Assembly: GCF_029637485.1 (NCBI RefSeq)
Contig: NZ_CP069128.1
Coordinates: forward strand, 1,240,001-1,304,000
Length of the DNA: 64,000 bases
Source: Sphingomonas sp. LHG3406-1
GTDB lineage: Bacteria > Pseudomonadota > Alphaproteobacteria > Sphingomonadales > Sphingomonadaceae
Direction of reading: 5' to 3'
A program made the position numbers and the translations under genes. The notes under the pieces are model-generated. The model saw nothing but the letters and a program-made list of their open reading frames with translations. It was not told the DNA's origin and did not search any database. Position 1 is the stretch's first letter; the number at the start of each line of letters is the position of its first letter. Shown here in pieces: positions 56,595 through 64,000 of this stretch.

Positions 56595-58721
56595 ATGGCG
56601 GATCGCGATTCTCCCTGGCAGCGCGGCGGGCGCAACATCGAGGATCTGCCCGATCCCTTCGCGGCGCCGGTGTTCGGGCCGGCTCCGACGGTTCGCCGCA
56701 GGCGCTGGTGGTGGCCGAAGCGCGAGCGCCGCGAGGAGATACCCACCGACTTGGGGCATGATCCGCTCGGCACGGCTTACTTCACCGATTCGGGAGCCGG
56801 CATCGGCGTATCCGGCGACAGCGCGCCGCCGGCCGCGACTCCACGCCCGCGCCGACGCTGGCTGCGCCTGGGCCTGACCGGCTTTGCCGCGCTGCTGCTG
56901 GTTACCCTGCTTTGGCTGATCATCACCGCGCCGCTTGGCCGGGCACTGGAGCCCTTGCCCGATCCCGCCATGCTGATCGTGTCGAGCGAGGGTCGTCCGA
57001 TCGCCCGCCGCGGCGCGATCAAGGAGGCTCCGGTCGACGTCACCAGGCTCAACCCGCTCACTCCGGCCGCCTTCGTCGCCATCGAGGATCGGCGCTTCTA
57101 CCGCCATTGGGGCATCGATCCGCGTGCGATCGGCCGCGCCTTCGTCGCCAACATCCGGGCGGGCGGCGTGCGCCAGGGTGGATCGACCCTCACGCAGCAG
57201 CTCGCCAAGACCAGCTTCCTCAGCGCCGACCGCGATCTCAAGCGCAAGGCGCAGGAGGTGATCATCGCCTTCTGGCTGGAAGGCTGGCTGACCAAGGACG
57301 AGATTCTCTCGCGCTACCTCTCGTCCGTCTATTTCGGTGACGGCGTCTACGGGCTGCGCGCGGCGTCCAAGCATTATTTCGGCCGGGAGCCGGAAAAGCT
57401 CACCCTGGCCCAGTCGGCGATGCTCGCCGGCCTCGTCCAGGCGCCGAGCCGGCTCGCGCCGACCAAGAACCTCGCCGGCGCACAGAAGCGGGCGAAGCTG
57501 GTGCTGGCGGCCATGGCCGATACCGGGGTGATCACCGCCGGCCGTGCCGCCGCGGCCATTCCTGCCCGGCCGATCCGGCGCACGCAGAAGGTGCCGACCG
57601 GCACCTATTTCGCCGATTGGGTGGCGCCCCAGGCGGCCGACGCCTTCGAAAGCGACTTCGGCGAGGTGCGGGTGCGCACGACGCTCGACAGCGACCTCCA
57701 GCGCTTCGCCAGCCGCGCGGTCGCCAATGCGCCGCTTGCAGATGGCGTGCAGGCGGCGCTGGTGGCGATGCGACCGGACGGCCGGGTGGTGGCGATGGTC
57801 GGCGGCCGCTCCTACAAGGATTCCAGCTTCAACCGCGCCACCCAGGCCCGCCGCCAGCCGGGTTCGGCCTTCAAGCTTTTCGTCTATCTGGCGGCGCTGC
57901 GGGCCGGCTACCGGCCGGACAGCATCATCGACGACCGGCCGATCACCATCGATGGCTGGACTCCCGCCAATGTGGATGGAGTCTACCGCGGCCCGATCCC
58001 GCTGAGCACCGCCTTCGCGCGGTCGAGCAACGCCGCCACCGTCCGCCTGTCCGAAGCGGTCGGCCGCGCCAACGTCCTGCGCACCGCGCGCGAACTCGGC
58101 ATTTCGACTCCGCTTCCCGACAGTCCCAGCGTCGCCCTCGGCACCGCGGGCGTCAGCCTGCTCGAACTGACCAGCGCCTATGCCGCCGTGGCGGGCGGGC
58201 GCTATCCGGTGCGCGGGACGGGCTTGCCCCCGGCCGAGACGCCAGACGCCGACGCGCGGGGCTTTGCTGCCAGCCTGTTCGGGCGCGGCGGCCAGCTCGA
58301 CGAACGGCGCGACTGGCGACCGATGCTCGACCTCCTGTGGGCCGCAACCAACGAGGGCACGGGCAAGCGGGCGGCGATGGCAACGGCAACCTTCGGCAAG
58401 ACCGGCACCAGCCAGGACAATCGCGATGCCCTGTTCGTCGGCTTCGCGGGTGACCTGGTCGTCGGCGTATGGGTCGGCCGCGACGACAACAAGTCGCTCG
58501 GCTCCAAGGTGTCGGGAAGCACGCTTCCGGCGCAGATCTTCCGCAATTTCATGACGTCGGCGCTCAGCGTTGACGGCCGTTCCGCTCCTGCCCTGCCGGC
58601 GGGTTATCGCGCCCCGCGCCGGACCCAGGCGCCAGCGCCGGCCGCCCCGGCACTCGATGTCGAAGGCTGGGTCGACGAACTCGCACGAGCCGCCGAAGCC
58701 CTTCTCGGCGAGGGGCGCTGA
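56595..58721 (+). CDS. Bifunctional penicillin-binding protein, class A (PBP1-type)
   Basis: Peptidoglycan glycosyltransferase and transpeptidase of 708 residues. A 90-residue basic/Pro-rich cytoplasmic tail is followed by one helix (about 95-115). The GT51 domain has FVAIEDRRFYRHWGID (catalytic Glu), GGSTLTQQLAKTSFLS and YFGDGVYGLRAASKHYFG. The transpeptidase domain has PGSAFKLFVYL (S-x-x-K), ARSSNAATV (S-x-N) and FGKTGTSQDNRD (KTG). All catalytic residues are present. The C-terminus is Pro/Ala-rich. It likely inserts new wall material at the cytoplasmic membrane. Confidence 0.93.
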   Translation: MADRDSPWQRGGRNIEDLPDPFAAPVFGPAPTVRRRRWWWPKRERREEIPTDLGHDPLGTAYFTDSGAGIGVSGDSAPPAATPRPRRRWLRLGLTGFAALLLVTLLWLIITAPLGRALEPLPDPAMLIVSSEGRPIARRGAIKEAPVDVTRLNPLTPAAFVAIEDRRFYRHWGIDPRAIGRAFVANIRAGGVRQGGSTLTQQLAKTSFLSADRDLKRKAQEVIIAFWLEGWLTKDEILSRYLSSVYFGDGVYGLRAASKHYFGREPEKLTLAQSAMLAGLVQAPSRLAPTKNLAGAQKRAKLVLAAMADTGVITAGRAAAAIPARPIRRTQKVPTGTYFADWVAPQAADAFESDFGEVRVRTTLDSDLQRFASRAVANAPLADGVQAALVAMRPDGRVVAMVGGRSYKDSSFNRATQARRQPGSAFKLFVYLAALRAGYRPDSIIDDRPITIDGWTPANVDGVYRGPIPLSTAFARSSNAATVRLSEAVGRANVLRTARELGISTPLPDSPSVALGTAGVSLLELTSAYAAVAGGRYPVRGTGLPPAETPDADARGFAASLFGRGGQLDERRDWRPMLDLLWAATNEGTGKRAAMATATFGKTGTSQDNRDALFVGFAGDLVVGVWVGRDDNKSLGSKVSGSTLPAQIFRNFMTSALSVDGRSAPALPAGYRAPRRTQAPAPAAPALDVEGWVDELARAAEALLGEGR

Positions 58722-58872
58722 ACGCCCTCAGGATGGTGAATGGGAATTTACCGGGCCGTGTAGGAACTCCTTAACCCCTCCCTCCTAGAACCAGCGGTGA
58801 CCGACGGGCCCTGACGTGTCTGCCGGTGCCGGGGCCGCACCCCGGGGACAAAGTGGAACTAGGAGACCGGAC

Positions 58873-59037
58873 ATGACCAATTTCATCAAGATGCTGAACA
58901 ACGAAGATGGTGCCACCGCGATCGAGTACGGCCTGATTGCCGCCCTCATCGCCGTTGCGGCGATCACTGCCCTGACCAGCATCGGCGGCAACCTCAACAA
59001 GACCTTCACCAACGTTGCCGACAACCTGAACAAGTAA
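58873..59037 (+). CDS. Flp-type pilin (type IVb), copy 1
   Basis: 54 residues, MTNFIKMLNNEDGATAIEYG and a hydrophobic helix LIAALIAVAAITALTSIGG. The prepilin peptidase site is G|ATAIEYG with the conserved Glu and Tyr. AGGAG at 58861-58865 precedes the ATG by 7 bases. The export genes (tad/cpa) are not in the window. The last 45 residues are identical to the second copy at 59241. Confidence 0.92.
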   Translation: MTNFIKMLNNEDGATAIEYGLIAALIAVAAITALTSIGGNLNKTFTNVADNLNK

Positions 59038-59058
59038 GCTTCAGGACATCGGTTGCGG

Positions 59059-59106
59059 GCCCCGTCGCCGCCTCTTCGGAGGGCTGGCGGCGGGGCCTTC
59101 TTCTAT
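59059..59106 (+). terminator. Terminator after pilin copy 1
   Basis: GGCCCCG (59059-59065) and following CGCCGCC pair with GGCGGCGGGGCC (59087-59098), with a small bulge, followed by TTCTTCT. It stands between the two pilin genes, so they are separate transcription units. Confidence 0.7.
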
Positions 59107-59240
59107 GTGGTCGCCCGGCGCTCGCCGCGACCACCGGCGCTAACCATTTGGTTACGCCCGCCAGTCATAAGGGACGAAGGGGCGCCACCGTCGTGAATGG
59201 TCGCGTTCCGCGCTTCGAATGGTCGACTGGGGAGATGACG

Positions 59241-59405
59241 ATGACCACCTTCAAGAAGATGATTGCCAACGAAGATGGCGCCACCGCGATCGAGTACGGC
59301 CTGATTGCCGCCCTCATCGCCGTCGCCGCGATTACCGCGCTGACCAGCATCGGCGGCAACCTCAACAAGACCTTCACCAACGTCGCCGACAATCTGAACA
59401 AGTAA
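59241..59405 (+). CDS. Flp-type pilin (type IVb), copy 2
   Basis: 54 residues from ATG 59241 (MTTFKKMIANEDGATAIEYG); an ATG at 59235 is possible, but 59241 gives the same length as copy 1 and a GGGGAG ribosome site 6 bases upstream. From NEDGATAIEY to the end both copies are identical in protein, while the DNA differs at about eight positions, all silent. So the protein is held constant by selection or gene conversion after a tandem duplication. Confidence 0.92.
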   Translation: MTTFKKMIANEDGATAIEYGLIAALIAVAAITALTSIGGNLNKTFTNVADNLNK

Positions 59406-59430
59406 TCGTCGACGTCAGTGACAAACGAGG

Positions 59431-59457
59431 CGGCGCCGGTTCATCCGGCGCCGTTTT
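59431..59457 (+). terminator. Terminator after pilin copy 2
   Basis: CGGCGCCGG (59431-59439) and CCGGCGCCG (59445-59453) pair perfectly around TTCAT, followed by TTTT. Confidence 0.85.
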
Positions 59458-59529
59458 CGTCTGGGGCGAAGATAGCGGCAACAAAGGGGTTGGCAGCTTG
59501 GCACTTACCCCCTAAAGGCCGCGCGGAAC

Positions 59530-59605
59530 GGGGCCGTAGCTCAGCTGGGAGAGCGTCGCAATGGCATTGCGAAGGTCAGGGGTTCGATCCCCCTCGGCTC
59601 CACCA
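59530..59605 (+). tRNA. tRNA-Ala, anticodon GGC
   Basis: 76 bases with acceptor arms GGGGCCG/CGGCTCC and encoded CCA, D arm GCTC-AGCTGGGA-GAGC, anticodon stem TCGCA/TGCGA with loop ATGGCAT (anticodon GGC), and T arm with GGTTCGATCC. It reads codons GCC and GCU. A 7-bp terminator follows at 59618. Confidence 0.97.
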
Positions 59606-59617
59606 TTTCCTCGAAAG

Positions 59618-59639
59618 CCCGCCGTTTTCGGCGGGTTTT
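59618..59639 (+). terminator. Terminator after tRNA-Ala
   Basis: CCCGCCG (59618-59624) and CGGCGGG (59629-59635) pair around TTTT, followed by TTTT. Confidence 0.85.
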
Positions 59640-59644
59640 CTCGT

Positions 59645-59957
59645 TTTCGGGGCTCTTGGCTGCGATGCGCCTCAAGCAGGCCCAGGCGGCTTGCGCGTGT
59701 GGCGGGATAGCCGCCGAGGTCGAGACCGAAGATTGGTGCTGACGAAGATGGCGCCCATTGCCATCGGAAGCCCGAACGGCGGCGGAAGTCGGCCACCCGC
59801 TCGAACGCCTTGGCTGCACCGATCGCCAGGATGAGGCCGAACAGGCCCCCGATCCTGCACAGCACCGCCGCCTCGACCACGAGCTGGTTGCGAATGTCGC
59901 GCGGCTGGCGCCGAGCGCCATCCTGAAGCCGATCTCGCGGGTGCGCTCGGTCAAAAA
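59645..59957 (-). pseudogene. Remnant of a MacB/FtsX-type ABC transporter permease
   Basis: The minus strand reads LTERTREIGFRMALGAS, then in another frame RDIRNQLVVEAAVLCRIGG-LFGLILAIGAAKAFE, and further on IFGLDLGGYPATRASRLGLL. This is the C-terminal part of an FtsX-domain permease (family pattern TERTREIGVRKALGA ... LFGLYPARRAARLDP). At least two frameshifts break it, and it begins abruptly at the T-run of the neighbouring terminator. No ATPase partner is present. This accounts for the otherwise empty 59640-59952 stretch. Confidence 0.78.
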
Positions 59958-59984
59958 AAAGAGCCGCCCGGAGGCGGCTCTTTT
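59953..59984 (-). terminator. Strong bidirectional terminator between the permease remnant and the FYDLN gene
   Basis: GAGCCGCC (59961-59968) and GGCGGCTC (59973-59980) pair perfectly around CGGA, with eight A before and TTTT after. On the minus strand it gives eight T, so it ends the 60009-60338 gene. Confidence 0.9.
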
Positions 59985-60008
59985 CGACCAACGATCCGGT
60001 GAAACCGT

Positions 60009-60338
60009 TCAATTATTCTCTTCGTCGTCCGCCGCCGTCTCGACTCCGAGATCATCGTCGCCGGTCGACAGATCGACTTCGTCGTCCGCGCTGGGCTCCT
60101 CGTCCTCGTCGGGCAGGGCCAGATCCTCGGCACCGAGATCCTCGTCGGCCTGCTGAACAGGGGCCGCAGTGGTCGAGACCTGCTCGAACGGCATCGGCTG
60201 CTTCGATTTCAGCACCGGTTCGGGCACGAACGCCGTCCCGCAGTTGATGCAGGTGACGGGATCGTCCTTGCCGAGGTCGTAGAAGCGGGTCGCACATTTG
60301 GGGCAAGTGCGCTTGGCGCCCCATTCGGGCTTCACCAT
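60009..60338 (-). CDS. FYDLN acid domain protein (TIGR02300 family)
   Basis: 109 residues from ATG 60338 (MVKPEWGAKRTCPKCATRFYDLGKDDPVTCINCG), a zinc-ribbon-like CxxC pair with the FYDLxK motif, followed by a very acidic Asp/Glu tail. The family is typical of alphaproteobacteria and its function is unknown. It is divergent from cmk; in many relatives aroA lies in that position. Confidence 0.92.
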   Translation of the reverse strand: MVKPEWGAKRTCPKCATRFYDLGKDDPVTCINCGTAFVPEPVLKSKQPMPFEQVSTTAAPVQQADEDLGAEDLALPDEDEEPSADDEVDLSTGDDDLGVETAADDEENN

Positions 60339-60441
60339 GAGCTGAAGGTCTCCAACGAAAAAAGGGGCCGGCGGCATTGCTGCCCCGGCTCATCGGCGCG
60401 CGCCTTGCCATAGCGGGGGGTGGCTGTCAAAGCCCGCGGCC

Positions 60442-61095
60442 ATGGCCAATAGCCCTCCAAACAGCTCGCCGATGGTCATTGCCGTCGACGGCCCGGCCGC
60501 GAGCGGCAAGGGCACCATCGCCCGCGGACTCGCGCGCCACTACGGCCTGCCCCATCTCGACACCGGCAAGCTCTATCGCGCGGTCGCCCTGTCGCTGCTT
60601 CGCTGGGGCGGTGACCCGGAAAGCGAATTCGCCGCCTTGCGCGCCTGCGACGAGGTCGCAAGCCTGATGGATGACCCCGAACTCAAGAGCGAGATGGTCG
60701 GCGGCATCGCCAGCCGCATCAGCGCCTATCCCGCCGTCCGTGCCGCCCTCCTCGACCGGCAGCGCGATTTCGCCGGACAGGCGAGCGGCGCCGTGCTCGA
60801 CGGGCGCGACATCGGCACCGTCATCGCGCCGGACGCCAATGCCAAATTGTTCGTCACCGCCGCCCCCGAGGAACGCGCGCGCCGACGCCACGCCGAGCTC
60901 GCCGCGGCCGGCCTTCCCGTCCATCTCGAAGACGTGCTGATCGACATCCGCGCCCGCGACGAGCGCGATTCGGAGCGCTCTGCGGCGCCGCTGGTGCAGG
61001 CCCCCGACGCGCTGCTGCTCGACACTACCGAACTCGGCTCGGAGGCGGCGCTCGCCGAGGCCATCCGGCTGGTCGAAACGCGGCGCACTTTCTAA
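60442..61095 (+). CDS. cmk: Cytidylate kinase
   Basis: Phosphorylates CMP/dCMP. The 217-residue protein has Walker A AVDGPAASGKGTIARGLA, LPHLDTGKLYRAVAL, VLDGRDIGTVIAPDANAKLFVTA and the lid RARDERDSERSAAPL. It is complete. The usual neighbours aroA upstream and rpsA downstream are both absent here. Confidence 0.95.
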   Translation: MANSPPNSSPMVIAVDGPAASGKGTIARGLARHYGLPHLDTGKLYRAVALSLLRWGGDPESEFAALRACDEVASLMDDPELKSEMVGGIASRISAYPAVRAALLDRQRDFAGQASGAVLDGRDIGTVIAPDANAKLFVTAAPEERARRRHAELAAAGLPVHLEDVLIDIRARDERDSERSAAPLVQAPDALLLDTTELGSEAALAEAIRLVETRRTF

Positions 61096-61104
61096 GGGCA
61101 ACCG

Positions 61105-62775
61105 ATGACCACCTCCCCCACCCGCACTGGCGGCCGAATCCTCGTCGACCAGCTTCGCATCCAGGGCTGCGACCGCATCTTCACCGTCCCGGGCGAAAGC
61201 TTCCTCGCCGTGCTCGATGCGCTGCACGACACGCCCGAGATCGAGACCGTCGTCTGCCGGCAGGAAGGCGGGGTCGCCTACATGGCCGAGGCCGACGGCA
61301 AGCTGACCGGCCGCCCCGGCGTGGCCTTCGTCACCCGCGGCCCGGGCGCGACCAACGCCAGCCCCGGCGTCCACGTCGCCTTCCAGGATTCGACCCCGAT
61401 GATCCTGTTCGTCGGCGACCTAGACCGCCGCGACAAGGACCGCGAAGGCTTCCAGGAGATCGACTTTCCGGCCTTCTTCGGGCCCATCGCCAAATGGGCT
61501 GCCCGCATCGACGACGCGCGGCGCATCCCCGAATACATCGCGCGGGCCTGGCGCGTCGCCACCGTCGGCCGCCCCGGCCCGGTCGTGCTCGCGCTGCCCG
61601 AGGACATGCTGCGCGACGAGGTCGAGGCGCTCGACCGGCCGATCGTCCCGCCGCTGGTCGAGCATCCCGACCCTGCCGCCATCGCCACCGTCCACGAACT
61701 GCTGAAGGATGCCGCGGCGCCCGTCGCCATCGTCGGCGGGGCCGACTGGAGCCCTTGCGCCGCCCATCATTTCGCCAGCTGGGCCAATCGCGTCGGCCTG
61801 CCGGTCGCCGCCGCCTTCCGCCGCCAGGACGCGGTCGCCAACGATTGCGCGGTCTATGCCGGCAACCTCGGCTATGGTCCGAACCCGAAGCTGGTCGAGC
61901 GGGTGAAGGCCGCCGACCTGCTGCTGGTGGTCGGCGCCCGATTGGGCGAAGCGACCACCGACGGCTATACGCTCGTCACCCCCGACCATCCCGGCCAGAC
62001 CATCGTCCACGTCCACCCCGACCCGAATGAGCTTGGCCGGGTCTACCATGCCGACCTGCCGATCTGCGCCGACATGGGCGAGTTCGCACAGGCGCTCGAC
62101 CACTGGGACGAGCCCGACCTCCTCCCCTTCGGCGCCGGTGCCGAAGCGCATGCCGACTATCTCGCCTGGACCACCCCGGCCCCGCGCGAGGGCGTCGCCT
62201 TCGACCTCGGCCCCTGCGTCGGCCTGCTGCGGGACAAGCTCCCCGCCGATACCATCGTCTGCAACGGTGCGGGCAATTTCTCGGGCTGGTTCCACCGCTA
62301 CTGGCGCTACGCCGCTTGTCCTTCGCAGCTTGCGCCGACCAGCGGCACCATGGGCTACGGCCTTCCCGCCGCGGTCGCCGCGGCGCTGCGCTTCCGCGAC
62401 CGCTCGGTCCTTTGCGTCGCGGGCGACGGCGACTTCCTGATGAACGGCCAGGAGCTCGCCACCGCAGCGCAATATGGCGCCGACCTGCTCGTCCTGGTGG
62501 TCGACAATGGCAGCTACGGCACCATCCGCATGCACCAGGAGCGCGACTATCCCGAGCGCCTGTCGGCGACCTCGCTCCACAACCCCGACTTCGCTGCCCT
62601 CGCCCGCGCCTTCGGTGCCTGGGCCGACACGGTCGACAGCACCGAAGCCTTCGCTCCGGCGCTGGATGAGGCCTTGTCGCGCAAGGGCATCCGCCTCCTC
62701 CACCTCAAGACCGACGTCGAGGTGATCACCAACCAGACCACCATCTCGGCGCTGAGGGCCAGGGCAAAGGGCTGA
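61105..62775 (+). CDS. Thiamine diphosphate-dependent enzyme, acetolactate synthase-like
   Basis: 556 residues with three domains: N-terminal pyrimidine-binding (GCDRIFTVPGESFLAVLDAL, catalytic Glu in VVCRQEGGVAYMAEADG, TRGPGATNASPGVHVAFQDSTPMILFVG), a central domain, and C-terminal PP-binding with ThDP motif AGDGDFLMNGQELATAAQYGADLLVLVVDNGSYG. It resembles the large subunit of acetolactate synthase and related decarboxylases or oxalyl-CoA-type enzymes, but no regulatory subunit gene is adjacent. The product cannot be fixed. It starts 9 bases after cmk, so it is probably co-transcribed. Confidence 0.83.
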   Translation: MTTSPTRTGGRILVDQLRIQGCDRIFTVPGESFLAVLDALHDTPEIETVVCRQEGGVAYMAEADGKLTGRPGVAFVTRGPGATNASPGVHVAFQDSTPMILFVGDLDRRDKDREGFQEIDFPAFFGPIAKWAARIDDARRIPEYIARAWRVATVGRPGPVVLALPEDMLRDEVEALDRPIVPPLVEHPDPAAIATVHELLKDAAAPVAIVGGADWSPCAAHHFASWANRVGLPVAAAFRRQDAVANDCAVYAGNLGYGPNPKLVERVKAADLLLVVGARLGEATTDGYTLVTPDHPGQTIVHVHPDPNELGRVYHADLPICADMGEFAQALDHWDEPDLLPFGAGAEAHADYLAWTTPAPREGVAFDLGPCVGLLRDKLPADTIVCNGAGNFSGWFHRYWRYAACPSQLAPTSGTMGYGLPAAVAAALRFRDRSVLCVAGDGDFLMNGQELATAAQYGADLLVLVVDNGSYGTIRMHQERDYPERLSATSLHNPDFAALARAFGAWADTVDSTEAFAPALDEALSRKGIRLLHLKTDVEVITNQTTISALRARAKG

Positions 62776-62847
62776 TCAGGAACATTCCTTATTGGCGAGG
62801 CGCCACGGCCGGAGCGATCAGGCACTCCTCACATGGGGAGAAATGCC

Positions 62848-63042
62848 ATGTTCGCACGCAATGAAGGTGCTCTGGACCGCACGCTCCGGGTTGTCGCCGG
62901 ACTCGCCATCCTGTCACTGGCCTTCATCGGTCCGAAGACTGCGCTGGGTTATCTTGGCATCGTGCCGCTGCTGACCGGCCTCGTCGGCTACTGCCCCCTT
63001 TATTCGCTGATCGGCATCAATAGCTGCCCGGCGAAGCGCTGA
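62848..63042 (+). CDS. DUF2892 inner membrane protein
   Basis: 64 residues, MFARNEGALDRTLRVVAGLA, with two hydrophobic segments and a C-terminal TGLVGYCPLYSLIGINSCPAK; the paired Cys motif CPLY...CP is the DUF2892/YgaP-tail signature. GGGGAG at 62835-62840 supports ATG 62848. The function is unknown; such proteins often sit with sulfur or stress genes. Confidence 0.85.
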   Translation: MFARNEGALDRTLRVVAGLAILSLAFIGPKTALGYLGIVPLLTGLVGYCPLYSLIGINSCPAKR

Positions 63043-63233
63043 GCTTCGCCGCCGCTCCCGGCCCCCAGGTCGCGCGAGACGTTCGCGGCGTCGTCGCCCG
63101 GACGCGTCGTCCCGTCGCGAAGACCGCCTTCAGCGCCCCAAAGAAACAGCGTCGAAACAAACCTTTACGGCCGAGCCCGCGTTGCACCTCCACCCTCCAC
63201 AAGCAGTGGCGCTCACCCGAAAAGGACAGATCC

Positions 63234-64000
63234 ATGTACTATCATGACGCACGCTTGCAGCACCCGGTCCGCGTGACCGAGCCCGACCCGGCCTTCGCCC
63301 GCTCGCTCCAGCAGGCGATCGGCGGCGTCGAAGGAGAGATACGCGTCTGCATGCAATATTTCTTCCAGGCCTGGAACGCGCGTGGACCCGACAATCGCTA
63401 TCGCGACATGCTGCTCAACACGGCGACGGAAGAAATGAGTCACATCGAGATGCTCGCCACCGCCGTCGCGCTCAACCTCGAGACCGCCCCGGCCCACCTC
63501 CAGGAAGAAGGCGTCAAGGACAAGCTGGTCGGCGCCGTGATGGGCGGCGAGCGGCCGCGGGCCGCGATCGAGGGCATGATCCACAAGCAGATGCTGTCCG
63601 CCGGCATGGGCGCCATGCCGATCGACAGCGACGGCGTGCCGTTCAACATGAGCCACATCTATGCCAGCGGCAATCTCGCGGCCGACATGACTGCCAATGT
63701 CGCCGCGGAATCGACCGGCCGGGTGCTCGCCGTCCGCCTCTACAACCAGGCGCACGACGAAGGGATGAAGGACATGCTCTCCTTCCTCATCGCCCGCGAC
63801 ACCATGCACCAGAACCAGTGGCTGGCGGTGATCGAGGACCTCGGCGGATTCTCCAGCCAGTTTCCCATTCCCAACAGCTTCCCGCAGGAGATGGAAAAGG
63901 GCGACTTCAGCTACAAATATTTCGTCACCTCGACCGACGGCAGCTTCCCAACGGGCCGCTGGAGCGAGGGCGAGAGCATCGACGGCAAGGGTCGTTTCGA
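63234..64000 (+). CDS. Manganese catalase (partial, runs off the right edge)
   Basis: Non-haem dimanganese catalase that splits hydrogen peroxide. 255 codons are visible. Metal-ligand helices are GGVEGEIRVCMQYFFQAW (Glu), NTATEEMSHIEMLATAVAL (Glu, His), ANVAAESTGRVLAVRLYN (Glu) and LIARDTMHQNQWLAVIEDLGG (His). AAAGGA lies 6 bases before the ATG. The 191-base gap upstream (63043-63233) shows no gene. The C-terminus lies outside the window. Confidence 0.93.
   Translation, partial: MYYHDARLQHPVRVTEPDPAFARSLQQAIGGVEGEIRVCMQYFFQAWNARGPDNRYRDMLLNTATEEMSHIEMLATAVALNLETAPAHLQEEGVKDKLVGAVMGGERPRAAIEGMIHKQMLSAGMGAMPIDSDGVPFNMSHIYASGNLAADMTANVAAESTGRVLAVRLYNQAHDEGMKDMLSFLIARDTMHQNQWLAVIEDLGGFSSQFPIPNSFPQEMEKGDFSYKYFVTSTDGSFPTGRWSEGESIDGKGRF

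Noticed and set aside
59530..59605. tRNA-Ala as an active attachment site
   Set aside because: No integrase and no second copy of the tRNA 3' end is visible in the window; only a permease fossil lies beside it.
63157..63184. A possible EcfG stress promoter upstream of the manganese catalase (CGTT at 63180-63183)
   Set aside because: The expected GGAAC -35 is missing at the right spacing; only AAC matches.

Overview
The window is GC-rich, densely coded DNA from an alphaproteobacterium. The likely order is Sphingomonadales (inferred from gene content: a RegB/RegA redox pair joined to a cytochrome bo quinol oxidase operon, a FYDLN-acid-domain protein, Flp pilins, a TonB-dependent receptor, and long-tailed ribosomal proteins). 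About 70 genes, one tRNA, two decayed gene remnants, several terminators and two palindromic intergenic repeat elements can be supported. I see no phage, insertion sequence, CRISPR array or complete mobile element.

Layout. (1) 1-4671, minus strand: the high-affinity cbb3 oxidase operon ccoNOQP followed by ccoG, which is cut by the window edge. It is divergent from an ompW-like porin gene, with a near-consensus FNR/FixK box between them. (2) 4861-10222: OmpW, a family-1-like glycosidase, a small periplasmic protein, a TonB-dependent receptor and a lipoprotein cytochrome c. (3) 10393-17215, minus strand: one overlapping run, cyoABCD-surf1-regB-regA, so the quinone-sensing two-component system sits at the end of a terminal-oxidase operon. 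A perfect 19-bp palindrome separates it from a divergent MFS transporter. (4) 17359-25364: MFS transporter, an Mfd-like helicase, an FAD-linked oxidase, a methyltransferase, dihydrofolate reductase and an SRPBCC protein. (5) 25400-42666, minus strand: the str, S10 and spc ribosomal clusters from rpsL through secY and adk. An RNase H-like gene lies between tuf and rpsJ, and REP-like palindromes sit inside the spc part.

(6) 42831-46364: an amidohydrolase remnant, then a plus-strand three-gene cluster of an LpxH-like phosphoesterase, a GT4 glycosyltransferase and a GT-C-like membrane protein, probably for envelope glycolipids. (7) 46368-49838: cupin, DUF4142 and amidohydrolase genes on minus and a flavin monooxygenase on plus. 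(8) 49843-53398, minus: pyruvate dehydrogenase E2, a small membrane protein, a thioesterase and E3. (9) 53428-58721: universal stress protein, free-methionine sulfoxide reductase, DUF4112, a peptide-type binding lipoprotein and a bifunctional penicillin-binding protein. (10) 58873-64000: twin Flp pilins, tRNA-Ala(GGC), an ABC-permease remnant, a zinc-ribbon protein, cmk, a ThDP enzyme, a DUF2892 protein and the start of a manganese catalase.

The main biological theme of the first 17 kb is oxygen and redox control of respiration. It holds a microaerobic cbb3 oxidase with an FNR-type site, an aerobic bo-type quinol oxidase with its assembly factor, a membrane-bound cytochrome c, and the RegBA system that in related bacteria reads quinone redox state and tunes such oxidases. 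The middle third is the core translation and secretion gene block. The last third is envelope and stress housekeeping with signs of past local rearrangement: two pseudogenes, a duplicated pilin gene and unusual neighbours of cmk.
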